Source: Anaerolineales bacterium (GTDB taxonomy: Bacteria > Chloroflexota > Anaerolineae > Anaerolineales > Villigracilaceae). From it: a stretch of DNA of 42,639 bases. This document shows positions 1 through 7,913 of the stretch, in pieces. Under the pieces are notes generated by a model that worked only from the letters and a program-made list of their open reading frames with translations, did not search any database and had not been told where the DNA came from. Every line of letters begins with the position of its first letter. Positions within the stretch are counted from its first letter, which is position 1. Made by a program: the position numbers and the translations under genes. The stretch spans positions 1-42,639 of the forward strand of contig JAJTXU010000010.1 in NCBI GenBank assembly GCA_021462845.1. The letters are read 5' to 3'.

Positions 1-44
1 GTTTTGATTCCGCAGATTTTTATTTTGGTCATAGGTTTTGTACA

Positions 45-97
45 GCGACATTCATGTCGCTTTTCCTTGCAAGGGCGACATAAATGTCGCGTTACGA
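45..97. repeat. Short dispersed palindrome, two copies
   Basis: Two copies of a 16-bp palindrome of the form GCGACATnnATGTCGC lie at 45-60 and 75-90. The second continues into GTTACGA. A third copy with the same GTTACGA tail is at 10821-10843, so this is a dispersed repeat and not a chance hairpin. It lies downstream of trpC. Confidence 0.7.
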
Positions 98-103
98 AAC
101 AAC

Positions 104-245
104 ACAACCCCGAAGGGGTAGCATGATTCTAGGATTCGGCATAAACGATTGTGGAACTCCGAAGGAGTGACATAATCGTGTCATCCCTTCGGGATTTGTG
201 ATTCGCGTATAGCATTATTACAATCTTTTCATCCCTTCGGGATTG
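104..245. repeat. CCGAAGGG-type dispersed repeat cluster overlapping the trpC 3' end
   Basis: A run of related palindromic words, CCCCGAAGGGG, CTCCGAAGGAG and ATCCCTTCGGGAT, occurs at about 108, 155, 183 and 228. They are linked by similar AT-rich words such as CATAATCGTGTCAT. The last copy overlaps the end of trpC and supplies its final codons and stop. Similar repeats are common in environmental Chloroflexota genomes (general knowledge). No gene is visible from 1 to 217. Confidence 0.65.
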
Positions 246-1054
246 GATTCGGTCATTCCCGAAATCTCTCTCACCTTCGCGCCAATATCCTCCGACGTGA
301 CCAATGCCTCTCCAACAAGGATTGCATCCACGTTGGCTTTTGCCAAGCGGTCAACATCGTTTGCCGTGAATATTCCAGACTCGGCGACGATAGCGATTTC
401 AGGAGGAATCATCTGGCGGAGTTTTTCTGTCGTTTCAAGCGTCACGTCGAATGTGGCAAGGTTGCGGTTGTTGATGCCGATGAGTTGGATGTTGGGAATT
501 TCGAGAGCGCGTTCGGTCTCGGCTTCGTCGTGGACTTCGACTAACGCGGTCAATCCTAAACTCACGGCGCAGGCATGTAGATCGGCAAACAATTTATTAT
601 CGGTCAATGCGGCGGCGATGAGGAGAATTGCATCTGCACCATTAACTCGCGATTCATAAATTTGGGATTCGTGAATGATGAAGTCTTTGCGCAACAAAGG
701 TATCACGTACAAAGTTTCAAGTTTCAAGTTTCGAGCGCGGAGGTCTCGCAGAGTGGAAAGACTTCCCATGAAAAACTTCTCATCAGTCAACACCGAGATA
801 GCAGACGCGCCATTTTGGGTGTAGATGTCGGCTACTTGGAAGAGGTCGAGGTGGGGGGCGAGGAGTCCCTTGGAGGGCGAGGCGCGTTTGAGTTCGGCGA
901 TCAGGCTGGGGCGGGGAGAGAAGCGGCGGCGCCTTAGTGCGGAGAGAAAATCTCGAGGCGTGGGAGAAGAGTCGGCGGCGCGGCGTAAGGCTGAGGCGTC
1001 GAGCGCCGCTATCTCCATCTTTTTGTGTTCGATGATTTTTTCGAGAATGCTCAT
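218..1054 (-). CDS. trpC: Indole-3-glycerol phosphate synthase (TrpC)
   Basis: Converts carboxyphenylaminodeoxyribulose phosphate to indole-3-glycerol phosphate, the fourth step of tryptophan synthesis, in the cytoplasm. The 278-residue protein shows the family's TIM-barrel motifs in order: [13 protein letters not shown] near 51-63, [14 protein letters not shown] near 120-133, [17 protein letters not shown], and IVAESGIF with VGEAL near the end. It starts in a 4-base ATGA overlap with trpGD, which indicates translational coupling as last gene of the operon. Two oddities are visible. A short NLKLETL segment before the LLRKDF motif is encoded by a heptamer micro-repeat (about 712-735). The final residues NPEGMKRL and the stop lie in a dispersed CCGAAGGG repeat. 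Both probably fall in a loop and the tail, so the enzyme is likely functional. Confidence 0.95.
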   Translation of the reverse strand: MSILEKIIEHKKMEIAALDASALRRAADSSPTPRDFLSALRRRRFSPRPSLIAELKRASPSKGLLAPHLDLFQVADIYTQNGASAISVLTDEKFFMGSLSTLRDLRARNLKLETLYVIPLLRKDFIIHESQIYESRVNGADAILLIAAALTDNKLFADLHACAVSLGLTALVEVHDEAETERALEIPNIQLIGINNRNLATFDVTLETTEKLRQMIPPEIAIVAESGIFTANDVDRLAKANVDAILVGEALVTSEDIGAKVREISGMTESNPEGMKRL

Positions 1055-2670
1055 TGGGCGGGTTGAAGACTCTGTGAATATTCGATGAGGGCGTTGAGTT
1101 TGTTGAGGGCGGCGCCGCTTTGCAGTGATTCGTCCGCTTCATGCAATGCAGATTTGAAATCGCCAGTCTCAGCGGCGAGGGCGGCGGCGGCGTTGAGGAG
1201 GACAGCGTCGCGTCGCGCGCCATTTAATTTGTTGCCGAGGAGGTCGCGCATCATTTGCGCGGATTCGTCGGGCGTGCCGCCGCGCAGGTCTTGCACAGTG
1301 GATTGCGCGAGACCGAGGTCGGCAGGATTGAGATCATACGTCGTGACCACGCCATCTTTGAGATGACTGACGCGATTGACGCCCGTCGTGTTGAGTTCGT
1401 CGAGACCGTTCGCGCCGTGAATGACGAGCGCGGCTTTGGACCCGAGTTCGTTGAGGACTTGCGCGAGCGGCTCGGTGAGGTTGGGGTCGAAGACTCCCGT
1501 GAGTTGAATGTTCGCGCCCGCAGGATTCGTGAGCGGACCGAGAATGTTGAAGATGGTACGCTGACCGATCTCTTTGCGCGGACCGACCGCGTGTTTCATG
1601 GCGGGATGAAATTTTGCGGCGAACATAAAGCCGATGCCGATCTGCTCGATGGCTTTGGCAATTTGTTCGGGCGTGAGTTCGAGGCTGATGCCAAGCGCGG
1701 AGAGCACGTCGGCGCTTCCGCATTGTGACGACGCGGCTCGATTGCCATGCTTGGCGACTTTGCGTCCCGTGCCTGCCAAAACAAACGCGGCGGCTGTTGA
1801 AATATTAAATGTGTGCGCGCCGTCGCCGCCTGTGCCGACGATGTCGTAGATGGATTCGTTCGTGTTGAGTTTGACCTTCACTGCATTGGCACGCATCGCA
1901 CGCACAGAGCCAGTGATCTCTGGAATCGTCTCGCCTTTCATGCGAAGCGCGACGAGATACGCGCCGATCTGCGCTTGCGTGGCTTGACCCGTCATGATGA
2001 CATTCATCGCCTCTTCGGCTTCCGCGTCTGTGAGATCATTGCGATTGATGGCTTTGGCAATAAAAGGTTTAAGCATGGATGGTTCTCCTTTCGCGGCAGG
2101 CGCGGGGTTCAGGTCGAGAAAATTTTTGAGCAATTGCTTGCCGTGTTCGGTGAGAATCGATTCGGGATGAAACTGCACGCCGTAGGTGTGATGCTCTTTG
2201 TGTTTGAGTCCCATGATCTCTTCTTCGGGCGTGATGGCGGTCACTTCGAGTTCGGACGGGACGGGGTCGTAGACGACGAGCGAGTGATAACGCATCGCTT
2301 CGAACGGCGACGGGATGCCTTTGAAAATTCCCTGACCGTTGTGCGTCACTTTGGAAGTTTTGCCGTGCATGAGACGGGACGCCCGCTTCACTTCGCCGCC
2401 GAAAACTGCTCCCAGCGACTGATGCCCGAGGCAAACCCCCAGCACGGGAATCTTACCGTCGAAGTATTTGATGGCGTCGGATGAGATGCCGTCGTCTTTG
2501 ATCGGTTCGCCTGGTCCTGGGGAGATGACGAGGTGAGACGGATTCAGCGCGATGAGTTGATTCATCGTCACCTGATCGTTGCGGAAGACTTTGATCTCCG
2601 CGCCGAGTTCGCCGAAGTATTGGACGAGGTTGTAGGTGAAGGAGTCGTAGTTGTCTATGAGTACTAACAT
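1051..2670 (-). CDS. trpGD: Fused anthranilate synthase glutaminase and anthranilate phosphoribosyltransferase (TrpG-TrpD)
   Basis: A 539-residue bifunctional enzyme. Residues 1 to about 190 are the TrpG class I amidotransferase, with start [14 protein letters not shown], oxyanion motif SPGPGEP, nucleophile motif GVCLGHQ and [10 protein letters not shown] near the end. From about 200 onward is TrpD, with [14 protein letters not shown] for PRPP binding, [17 protein letters not shown] and NILGPLTNP. It supplies ammonia to TrpE and transfers phosphoribose to anthranilate. The start is ATG at 2670, with GGAG about 7 bases upstream. A longer open frame reaches 2823, but its extra 51 residues are translated from a palindromic repeat (2686-2803) and are rejected. 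Its last four bases overlap trpC. Confidence 0.93.
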   Translation of the reverse strand: MLVLIDNYDSFTYNLVQYFGELGAEIKVFRNDQVTMNQLIALNPSHLVISPGPGEPIKDDGISSDAIKYFDGKIPVLGVCLGHQSLGAVFGGEVKRASRLMHGKTSKVTHNGQGIFKGIPSPFEAMRYHSLVVYDPVPSELEVTAITPEEEIMGLKHKEHHTYGVQFHPESILTEHGKQLLKNFLDLNPAPAAKGEPSMLKPFIAKAINRNDLTDAEAEEAMNVIMTGQATQAQIGAYLVALRMKGETIPEITGSVRAMRANAVKVKLNTNESIYDIVGTGGDGAHTFNISTAAAFVLAGTGRKVAKHGNRAASSQCGSADVLSALGISLELTPEQIAKAIEQIGIGFMFAAKFHPAMKHAVGPRKEIGQRTIFNILGPLTNPAGANIQLTGVFDPNLTEPLAQVLNELGSKAALVIHGANGLDELNTTGVNRVSHLKDGVVTTYDLNPADLGLAQSTVQDLRGGTPDESAQMMRDLLGNKLNGARRDAVLLNAAAALAAETGDFKSALHEADESLQSGAALNKLNALIEYSQSLQPAQ

Positions 2671-2685
2671 ATAATCTCCATTTCG

Positions 2686-2803
2686 CATGTCGTTGCGAGC
2701 CGCGCTCTTGTTCTTTGCGGCGAAGCAATCTCCTAATAACAAATATATGTTTGTTTCAGGGAGATTGCTTCGTCGTCGCTTCGCTCCTCCTCGCAACGAC
2801 ATG
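2686..2803. repeat. 118-bp MITE-like palindromic repeat between trpS and trpGD
   Basis: Perfect 14-bp terminal inverted repeats, CATGTCGTTGCGAG at 2686-2699 and its complement at 2790-2803, enclose a second perfect 13-bp inverted pair (2721-2733 and 2760-2772). The whole element can fold into one long hairpin. Its right end abuts the trpS stop codon at 2804. It has the look of the widespread palindromic elements whose translations read SLRGxKRRSN. No transposase is encoded. Confidence 0.85.
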
Positions 2804-3856
2804 TTATCCGTCATATTCTCCAAAAATATCCACTTGATCTACAAACAGATCAAGCGAATAGGATAGCCCCGTCTTCTCGCGGACGAGTTCCATGGTCGCT
2901 TTGGCTTCGGCTTGCATACGGTGGATTCCATTTGTCAGCACATCGTGCGGGATGGTGGGATGCGCGAGATAATAAGCGCGTTTCTCGCGGATTGGTTCGA
3001 GGAAGTCGTTGATGGCGACGGCGAGTTTCTGCTTGACTTCCACGTCACCGACTTTGCCAGCGCGGTAACGTTCTTTGAGGTCATCCACTTCGGCTTTGGA
3101 GGGATTGAACGCGTCGTGGTAGATGAACACGGGGTTGCCTTCGACTGTCCCTGGGTCGGTGGCGCGGAGACGTTTCGGGTCGGTGTACATGTTCATCACT
3201 TTTTGCTTGACGGTCTCAGCATCGTCGGAGAGATAGATCGCATTGCCCAGCGACTTGCTCATCTTGCTTTGTCCATCCGTGCCGACGAGGAGCGGAACAT
3301 CGCCGATGATCGAATCGGGTTCAGGGAAGACTTCGCCGTAGAGGTTGTTGAAGCGACGCGCCATCTCGCGGGCGAGTTCGACATGCGATTGATTGTCACG
3401 TCCAACAGGGACGACTTGCGCGCGCGGCAATAAAATATCAACCGCTTGTAAAACAGGATAGCCAAGCAGACCAAACGGCATCGAGTCAATGTTGGCGTCA
3501 CGCGCCATGTCTTTGAGGGTGGGCATCCGTTCGAGGCGCGGCACGGTGACGAGCATCTCAAAGAGCAGATTCAACTGATAGGTTTCAGGAATCGCTGATT
3601 GGACGAAGATCGTGCTGACGTTGGGATCAATGCCAACGGCGAGATAATCCAACACGGTTTCTTTGATGAAGGTTGGAATCTCTTTGATGTATTCTGGCTC
3701 AGGCTTGGTCGTGAGCGTGTGCAAGTCCGCGATGATGAAGAAGGATTCGTATTGATGTTGCAGACGCACACGGTTTTCCAGCGAGCCGACGTAGTGACCG
3801 AGGTGGAGGCGTCCTGTGGGGCGGTCGCCTGTGAGGAGGCGGGGTTTGGGGGGCAT
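2804..3856 (-). CDS. trpS: Tryptophanyl-tRNA synthetase
   Basis: Charges tRNA-Trp with tryptophan. The 350-residue protein has normal length for a bacterial class Ic enzyme. It shows the HIGH-type signature HLGHY at about 20-24 after TGDRPTGR, the Trp-site region FVQSAIPE and [18 protein letters not shown], and the KMSKS loop as [12 protein letters not shown] near 205. The ATG at 3856 has AAGGAA about 7 bases upstream. It lies between trpE and trpGD in one apparent transcript. Because the operon begins with a Trp-specific T-box, the synthetase and the pathway are probably co-induced by uncharged tRNA-Trp. It is separated from trpE by a 155-base repeat-rich spacer. Confidence 0.95.
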   Translation of the reverse strand: MPPKPRLLTGDRPTGRLHLGHYVGSLENRVRLQHQYESFFIIADLHTLTTKPEPEYIKEIPTFIKETVLDYLAVGIDPNVSTIFVQSAIPETYQLNLLFEMLVTVPRLERMPTLKDMARDANIDSMPFGLLGYPVLQAVDILLPRAQVVPVGRDNQSHVELAREMARRFNNLYGEVFPEPDSIIGDVPLLVGTDGQSKMSKSLGNAIYLSDDAETVKQKVMNMYTDPKRLRATDPGTVEGNPVFIYHDAFNPSKAEVDDLKERYRAGKVGDVEVKQKLAVAINDFLEPIREKRAYYLAHPTIPHDVLTNGIHRMQAEAKATMELVREKTGLSYSLDLFVDQVDIFGEYDG

Positions 3857-3883
3857 GGTGAGTTCCTTTCGTGGTTGGTAATT

Positions 3884-4010
3884 GGTAAATGGTAATTGGA
3901 GAATTAGAGAATTAGAGAATTGGAGACTGGAGATTGGAGACTGACGATCAGGAAAGATGAAAGAGGAAAGAGGCTCAGTTGAGGAAGATGTCTTTCTTCT
4001 TTCCTCTTTC
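3884..4010. repeat. Repeat-rich spacer between trpE and trpS
   Basis: The spacer opens with degenerate tandem words (GAGAATTA and GAGACTGG types) at about 3890-3943. It ends with a 12-bp inverted repeat, GAAAGAGGAAAG at 3959-3970 and its complement at 3999-4010, next to the trpE stop codon. The same 12-bp arms form the terminator hairpin at 32871-32913. Here no T-run follows on the minus strand, so termination is doubtful and read-through into trpS is plausible. Confidence 0.6.
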
Positions 4011-4011
4011 T

Positions 4012-5511
4012 TTAGGTATTCGTCTCCGCCATCTCGATGGCGCGTAACATCGCGCTCGCCTTATTCACCGTCTCTTGAAACTCCATGTTTGGATTCGAGT
4101 CTGCGACAATCCCAGCGCCTGCTTGCACGCTGAACTGATTGCCTCTTGCGATCAACGTGCGGAGGGCGAGGCAGGTGTCCATGTTGCCGTCGAAGCCGAA
4201 GTAGCCGATCATGCCCGCATACGCGCCGCGCGCGTCGGGTTCGAGTTCGGAGATGATCTCCAATGCGCGGACTTTCGGCGCGCCGCTGACTGTCCCATGA
4301 GGGAAGGCGGCTCGCACCAGATCGAACGCGGTGAATTCGGGTCGCAGTTTGCCTTCCACGTGTGAGACGATGTGCATGACGTGCGAATATTTTTCGACGG
4401 TGAAAAAATCCGACACGCGCACCGTGCCGTATTCACACACGCGACCAAAATCGTTGCGGCTCAAGTCTACCAACATCACATGCTCGGCGCGTTCCTTCGG
4501 GTCGGCGAGCAGTTCTTGCGCGAGCGCGGCGTCGGCGGCAGAGTCGGCTCCACGAGGGCGAGTCCCAGCGATCGGTCGGATCGAAGCGGTTCGTCCCTCC
4601 AAACGCACGAACATCTCAGGCGACGATCCGACAATGAAGAGCGGCTCATCGTCCACGAGTCCGAAATCGAAAAAGAACATGTACGGCGACGGGTTGAGGC
4701 GGCGCACGGCGCGATAGACATCGAACGGCTCGACGTTCGTTTCGCGCGTGAAGCGCTGCGAAAGCACCACTTGAAAAATATCGCCCGCCGCAATGAACTC
4801 CTTCGCATCGCGCACCATGTCTTCAAAACGTCCCTGCGTCATGTTCGAAGTTGTTTTTGAATTTTTTATTTCACGCGGCTGCACGGGCGGAAGCGGCGCA
4901 TGGATGCGCGATTGGATTTCATCCAATTTGCGATTCGCGGATTCGACATCCCCATCGAGGACGTTCGCGATCAGCGACAGACTGCGCCGCGCATGATCGA
5001 ACGCGATGATGGTGTCGGCGAGCAAAAATATTCCGTCTGGCATTCTCGCGCTGAGCGGAGGGACAGTGTTCGTCTGTCCCGCAGTCGAAGTGCGCTTCAT
5101 TCTCGACACTTCGACACGGCTCAGTGCAGGCTTTAGAACTGGTTCAAAAAACCGAACGGACTCGTAGCCCAAATAACCGACAAGCCCGCCGATGAAACGA
5201 GGCACGCCTGTTTGTGGTTTGAAGTTGAAGCGACTCATTTCTTCCTGGAGGAAACGCGTGGGGTCGCCGTCGTACTGCGTATTGCGTACTTCGTAACTGT
5301 CTTTGATCTCGATTTCGTTTCCACGGATGATGTACTGCGCCTTGGGCTGGATACCAATAAATGAATATCGCGCGATCCGCTCCCCGCCTTCGACGGATTC
5401 GAGTAGGAACGATGCGCCCTCGCCGCGCAGTTTCATGTACACACTGATGGGGGTTTCCAGATCAGCCGAAATCTCGCGGATAATCGTTTGGGTTGTCGCT
5501 TCAAGTAACAT
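4012..5511 (-). CDS. trpE: Anthranilate synthase component I (TrpE)
   Basis: Makes anthranilate from chorismate and ammonia; partner of the TrpG half of trpGD. The 499-residue protein has the chorismate-binding fold in its second half: [73 protein letters not shown] and AGAGIVADS. The start is ATG at 5511 with AGGAGT just upstream. A longer open frame to 5610 is only repeat sequence. Two stretches look foreign to the family: SYEVRNTQY near 72-80, and about 30 residues near 127-156 encoded by a nested palindromic repeat. Both lie in the N-terminal half, outside the catalytic motifs, so activity is probably retained. It is first gene of the T-box-controlled operon. Confidence 0.95.
   Translation of the reverse strand: MLLEATTQTIIREISADLETPISVYMKLRGEGASFLLESVEGGERIARYSFIGIQPKAQYIIRGNEIEIKDSYEVRNTQYDGDPTRFLQEEMSRFNFKPQTGVPRFIGGLVGYLGYESVRFFEPVLKPALSRVEVSRMKRTSTAGQTNTVPPLSARMPDGIFLLADTIIAFDHARRSLSLIANVLDGDVESANRKLDEIQSRIHAPLPPVQPREIKNSKTTSNMTQGRFEDMVRDAKEFIAAGDIFQVVLSQRFTRETNVEPFDVYRAVRRLNPSPYMFFFDFGLVDDEPLFIVGSSPEMFVRLEGRTASIRPIAGTRPRGADSAADAALAQELLADPKERAEHVMLVDLSRNDFGRVCEYGTVRVSDFFTVEKYSHVMHIVSHVEGKLRPEFTAFDLVRAAFPHGTVSGAPKVRALEIISELEPDARGAYAGMIGYFGFDGNMDTCLALRTLIARGNQFSVQAGAGIVADSNPNMEFQETVNKASAMLRAIEMAETNT
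5051..5124. repeat. Nested palindromic element inside the trpE reading frame
   Basis: Outer arms CTGAGC (5051-5056) and GCTCAG (5119-5124) enclose two hairpins, GGGACAG/CTGTCCC (5060-5066 and 5074-5080) and CGAAGTG/CACTTCG (5086-5092 and 5107-5113). The element is read in frame within TrpE as a Ser/Arg/Thr-rich loop between the VRFFEP and [10 protein letters not shown] motifs, where homologues normally have a short linker. It resembles Rickettsia palindromic elements in behaviour, not in sequence. Confidence 0.65.
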
Positions 5512-5525
5512 GGCACTCCTTTTTT

Positions 5526-5599
5526 GAACCGCTAAGACCGCAAAGGTCGCGAAGAAAAATCTTTTGGTTTTCTTGGCGCTCTTAGCGCGCTTCGCGGTT
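5526..5599. repeat. Inverted repeat in the trpE 5' untranslated region
   Basis: GAACCGCTAAGA at 5526-5537 faces TCTTAGCG (5580-5587) and GCGGTT (5594-5599). The exact inner pair is CGCTAAGA/TCTTAGCG. The repeat sits between the T-box terminator and the trpE ribosome-binding site, and its translation accounts for the spurious Lys/Phe-rich extension of TrpE. It is probably a dispersed repeat inserted into the leader. Confidence 0.6.
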
Positions 5600-5612
5600 A
5601 ATTCTTTCACGA

Positions 5613-5652
5613 TTAAATTAAAAGCCCCTCCTGTCCATTGGGACGAGAGGGG
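5613..5652 (-). terminator. T-box regulatory terminator
   Basis: On the minus strand CCCCTC (5647-5652) and GTCC (5641-5644) pair with GGAC (5633-5636) and GAGGGG (5625-5630), followed by CTTTTAATTT. The 5' side adjoins the T-box sequence at 5656-5675, the arrangement needed for mutually exclusive terminator and antiterminator folds. Confidence 0.8.
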
Positions 5653-6006
5653 AGTCTCGTGGTGCCACCCAAGTTAACGCTTACGCCTTTAACAAAAAAT
5701 TCCCTGCGTGATGCACACAGGAAGTCAAAGCCAGCGTCACTCTTGTAGTTTGCTAGGTCGATAGTTGACTAGTTATCTAGTCTCTAATCCTCTAATCTCT
5801 ATCTCGCTAAGAAACTCTGCGGGGTAACGGGTGCAGTTCCCGTCTCTGGTACTCGCCTCGACCAGCCGACTATGAGACTAGCGACTAGGAGACTTTCCCT
5901 TCACAACTCGGAGGTCCATTCGGCTTCTGCGCTTTTGTTATGCTCACACCGTATTCTGCATAACTCTCTGGAAATCGCTTTGAAACGTACTCGTCCTCGT
6001 CAGCGT
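5653..6006 (-). promoter_or_regulatory. Tryptophan-specific T-box leader
   Basis: The leader RNA senses uncharged tRNA-Trp and prevents termination before trpE. On the minus strand, stem I contains the conserved AAAGCG and CCAGAGAG words (about 5963-5982), the apical GGTGTGAGC (about 5943-5951), and the specifier context GAA-TGG-ACC, with the UGG codon at 5916-5918. The invariant T-box bulge appears as GGGTGGCACCACGAG (about 5656-5670), ready to bind the tRNA acceptor end, and a terminator follows. The linker between stem I and the T-box (about 5700-5890) is long. It contains reiterated CTAGTC and CTCTAATC words like the repeats elsewhere in this operon. Confidence 0.9.
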
Positions 6007-6035
6007 TTTTTTGCGTTAGCAATATGTTGGGCGGG

Positions 6036-6064
6036 ATTGTATGACGGAGGAGGGAGGATGTCAA
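6036..6064 (-). promoter_or_regulatory. Sigma70-type promoter of the trp operon
   Basis: TTGACA (6059-6064) and TACAAT (6036-6041) on the minus strand are separated by exactly 17 bases. Predicted transcription starts near 6029, about 20 bases before stem I of the T-box, giving a leader of roughly 515 nt to trpE. Confidence 0.8.
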
Positions 6065-6079
6065 GAGGATCTTGGATTA

Positions 6080-6967
6080 TTAAGGCAATGCATTAATCTT
6101 GAAACTTTCATATCTTGCTGCATATGCATCTAAATTATCGTCATTTGAACTATTCGAAAACCAAAGTCCAACTTGTCCATCCGTTAAACCTGGAATTGTT
6201 GCAGATGTTAACTGTTTACCATCAACATAGGCGAAATAAGTATCTCCCCTTGCTTCGATTACTATTTTGCTTGGATTTCCACCAAAATTAATTATGTTTA
6301 AGTATGAATCACCGACCTTCGTGGTTTCTATTATTGACCAGTTGCCTGAATTATCTAATGTAGCAAACGCTATTTGATTCTTTGCTGAAATTAGCAGTAA
6401 GCCAATACTTGGACCATTAGCGTTGTATCGAACAATTATTCCCGTAGCAGCAGATACCTCACATGGAAAACATCCCATATAAGGATCAAATTCGGCAAGA
6501 ATTATTTCAATGCGAAGATTAGACCATACATAGTTATCCAAAATGGCCAAATGATAGTCTTGTCTTCCTTCAAGTGAGGAAGTGATAGTAAATTTTCCAT
6601 TAGCCATACCTAGATTGCCATAAAGGACTTTCCAATCTGGCTTAATACCATTATCAAAATCATCAGAAAAGGAGGGTAAGCTTGGAGTGTCAGTCGGCCG
6701 CGCGGTGGGCTGTAGGGTTGCTGTGACTATTACTGGATCTAAAGCTGTCGAAGTAGGCGCAGAAACTGTCTGGATTAACGAAACTTGAGTTGAGTTCCCG
6801 CTCTGAACTTGTTGCGCCAAGATAGTGTTTGTAGCTTGAGCCTGTGTTGCTCTTTCGCCTGCCTTTAGCGTAAACACCCCAGATACTATTGCCGCTAAAA
6901 TACCAAATACACCCGTAATAATGGATACCGTTATCAATATTCGGGAATCATTGCTCTTCTCAGCCAT
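6080..6967 (-). CDS. Membrane-anchored protein with C-terminal jelly-roll-like domain
   Basis: Function unknown. The 295-residue protein has a short charged N-terminus, one hydrophobic segment at about 9-33 (ILITVSIITGVFGILAAIVSG), a Ser/Thr/Pro-rich tether to about residue 98, and a beta-rich domain from about 99 to 295. Phrases such as FSDDFDNGIKPDWKVLYGN, YVDGKQLTSATIPGL and GQVGLWFSNSSNDDN are typical of LamG/concanavalin-like or DUF1080-type carbohydrate-binding folds. A single anchor with no lipobox suggests a cell-surface protein. The gene is more AT-rich than its neighbours, hinting at acquisition. GGGAGA lies about 9 bases before the ATG. Its stop is 15 bases from the trp -35 box. 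Confidence 0.7.
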   Translation of the reverse strand: MAEKSNDSRILITVSIITGVFGILAAIVSGVFTLKAGERATQAQATNTILAQQVQSGNSTQVSLIQTVSAPTSTALDPVIVTATLQPTARPTDTPSLPSFSDDFDNGIKPDWKVLYGNLGMANGKFTITSSLEGRQDYHLAILDNYVWSNLRIEIILAEFDPYMGCFPCEVSAATGIIVRYNANGPSIGLLLISAKNQIAFATLDNSGNWSIIETTKVGDSYLNIINFGGNPSKIVIEARGDTYFAYVDGKQLTSATIPGLTDGQVGLWFSNSSNDDNLDAYAARYESFKINALP

Positions 6968-7002
6968 GTCAAAGTTCTCCCTTCAAGTGATGATTGATGG
7001 CT

Positions 7003-7015
7003 AGTATACAACAAA
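7003..7015 (-). promoter_or_regulatory. TTTTGT-TG-TATACT promoter-like element
   Basis: The minus strand reads TTTTGTTGTATACT upstream of the membrane-anchored protein gene, with TATACT (7003-7008) as candidate -10. The same string precedes the brnT-like gene (7754-7766), and a variant precedes the MOSC gene (8475-8488). No good -35 is visible. Confidence 0.45.
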
Positions 7016-7170
7016 ACAGGCGCGTCACATGGGCGGGGAATCGCAGGGCTAAAGCCGCTTGCTCAGTCCGTCGAAGCCCTTCGGGCTGATGAGCGAGTCC
7101 GCTTTGAGCGGACTTTCATGAACTGAGGCAGGGCTTTAGCCCGCCGAAACAAAACAGGCACGTCCCATGG
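7011..7170. repeat. Palindromic element flanked by 22-bp direct repeats
   Basis: GGGCTAAAGC (7046-7055) and its complement (7133-7142) bound a hairpin-forming element. Outside it lie near-identical 22-bp direct repeats at 7011-7032 and 7149-7170 with two mismatches. The direct repeats correspond to terminator-arm sequence, so the arrangement could be a target duplication or recombination around an inserted repeat. No coding sequence is present. Confidence 0.55.
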
Positions 7171-7181
7171 ACATGCCTGTT
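7146..7181 (-). terminator. Intrinsic terminator after the toxin-antitoxin pair
   Basis: AACAGGCA and TGCCTGTT (7174-7181 and 7153-7160) form an 8-bp stem on the minus strand, followed by TTGTTTC. It lies about 20 bases after the antitoxin stop codon. Confidence 0.6.
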
Positions 7182-7202
7182 CCTCTTTTCTCGAAAAGAC
7201 GA

Positions 7203-7457
7203 TCACCCCGCCTTCGATTCTACAAGTTTTTCCTTCAACCAAAGATTGACTAGCGTCTCAACATGGATACCGCGCCGATGCGCCAGTTCTTCAATATCCG
7301 AAAGCAAATCTGGCTCGACAGGGATTGCAACAGAAACATGAAACTCAACATCAGGCGCGTTGGGGTCCTCGAATTCGGTGAAATCATGCTTGTCCCAGAA
7401 TTCGCCCATTGTTTCAGGGGAGTCGGCTTTTGAAATGGAACTCTTATTTTCGGGCAT
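7203..7457 (-). CDS. BrnA/CopG-like antitoxin
   Basis: The 84-residue protein has an acidic N-terminal stretch, MGEFWDKHDFTEFED at about 17-31, typical of the flexible part of CopG-type antitoxins. A ribbon-helix-helix-like C-terminus follows (VSVAIPVEPDLLSDIEELA then GIHVETLVNLWLKEKL). The expected role is to neutralise the upstream toxin and repress the pair's promoter by DNA binding. Its start lies inside the toxin gene with a 14-base overlap, and toxin-first order fits brnT-brnA. The exact antitoxin family is less certain than the toxin's. Confidence 0.75.
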   Translation of the reverse strand: MPENKSSISKADSPETMGEFWDKHDFTEFEDPNAPDVEFHVSVAIPVEPDLLSDIEELAHRRGIHVETLVNLWLKEKLVESKAG

Positions 7458-7731
7458 AAGATTTACGCTCCTTCTGGCTCATGTCGCGTGCGCTAATTAT
7501 AACCGCTGTATTGTCAGTCGGCTTGAAGATGAAGAAGATCGAAAGATACCGTCCACCGAAAGTTTGACCAAAAGCGGCATACACATCTTCGCCTTCTGTA
7601 TAGCCTTTTTCCGCAAAGCGGATGCGAGGATTGTTCAACAAAGTCTGCCTAACCTCACGCAGGACAACACGGTGTTTTCTGGCAAGTTTCTCTTCGATAT
7701 TTTCAGGGCAAACAATGTAATCAATTTGCAT
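7444..7731 (-). CDS. brnT: BrnT-family toxin (DUF497)
   Basis: BrnT toxins are small RelE-fold ribonucleases. The 95-residue protein has the family layout: an N-terminal strand IDYIVCPENIEEKLARKH, GYTEGEDVYAAFGQTFGGRYLSIFFIF in the middle, and the C-terminal signature AVIISARDMSQKERKSYARK, close to the common SARxMTxKER ending. An AGG lies 6 bases before the ATG at 7731; a GTG one codon earlier is also possible. It overlaps the antitoxin by 14 bases, implying coupled translation. A TATACT -10 candidate lies 20 bases upstream. In mobile-repeat surroundings it probably acts as a stress or stability module. Confidence 0.82.
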   Translation of the reverse strand: MQIDYIVCPENIEEKLARKHRVVLREVRQTLLNNPRIRFAEKGYTEGEDVYAAFGQTFGGRYLSIFFIFKPTDNTAVIISARDMSQKERKSYARK

Positions 7732-7753
7732 CACATACCTATTTGGTAGCGAC

Positions 7754-7766
7754 AGTATACAACAAA
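7754..7766 (-). promoter_or_regulatory. TATACT promoter-like element of the toxin-antitoxin pair
   Basis: The minus strand reads TTTTGTTGTATACT, with TATACT at 7754-7759, identical to the element upstream of the 6967 gene start. It is the likely -10 region for brnT. Confidence 0.45.
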
Positions 7767-7808
7767 ACGATCATGCGCCCCATCGCATCCCAAATGGATT
7801 TGGGCAAA

Positions 7809-7903
7809 AGACCTGACAGGTCTCATTTTGGCGCGTGTCAGTTGAGACCTCGCGTGGACATAGTATACGGTTGATCAGCGTATCGCGGAGACCTGTCAGG
7901 TCT
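7809..7903. repeat. Repeat with AGACCTGnCAGGTCT ends
   Basis: Two 15-bp near-palindromes, AGACCTGACAGGTCT (7809-7823) and AGACCTGTCAGGTCT (7889-7903), bracket an 80-bp core containing a further GAGACCTCGCG word. They differ only at the centre. This looks like another dispersed non-coding repeat, between the MOSC gene's 3' end and the toxin-antitoxin promoter. Confidence 0.65.
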
Positions 7904-7913
7904 TGGGTTAAAT

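Noticed and set aside
2671-2823. 51-residue N-terminal extension of TrpGD
   Set aside because: It is the translation of a palindromic repeat; the canonical [11 protein letters not shown] start has its own GGAG site.
5512-5610. 33-residue N-terminal extension of TrpE
   Set aside because: It is encoded by an inverted repeat in the leader; the ATG at 5511 has AGGAGT and matches family starts.
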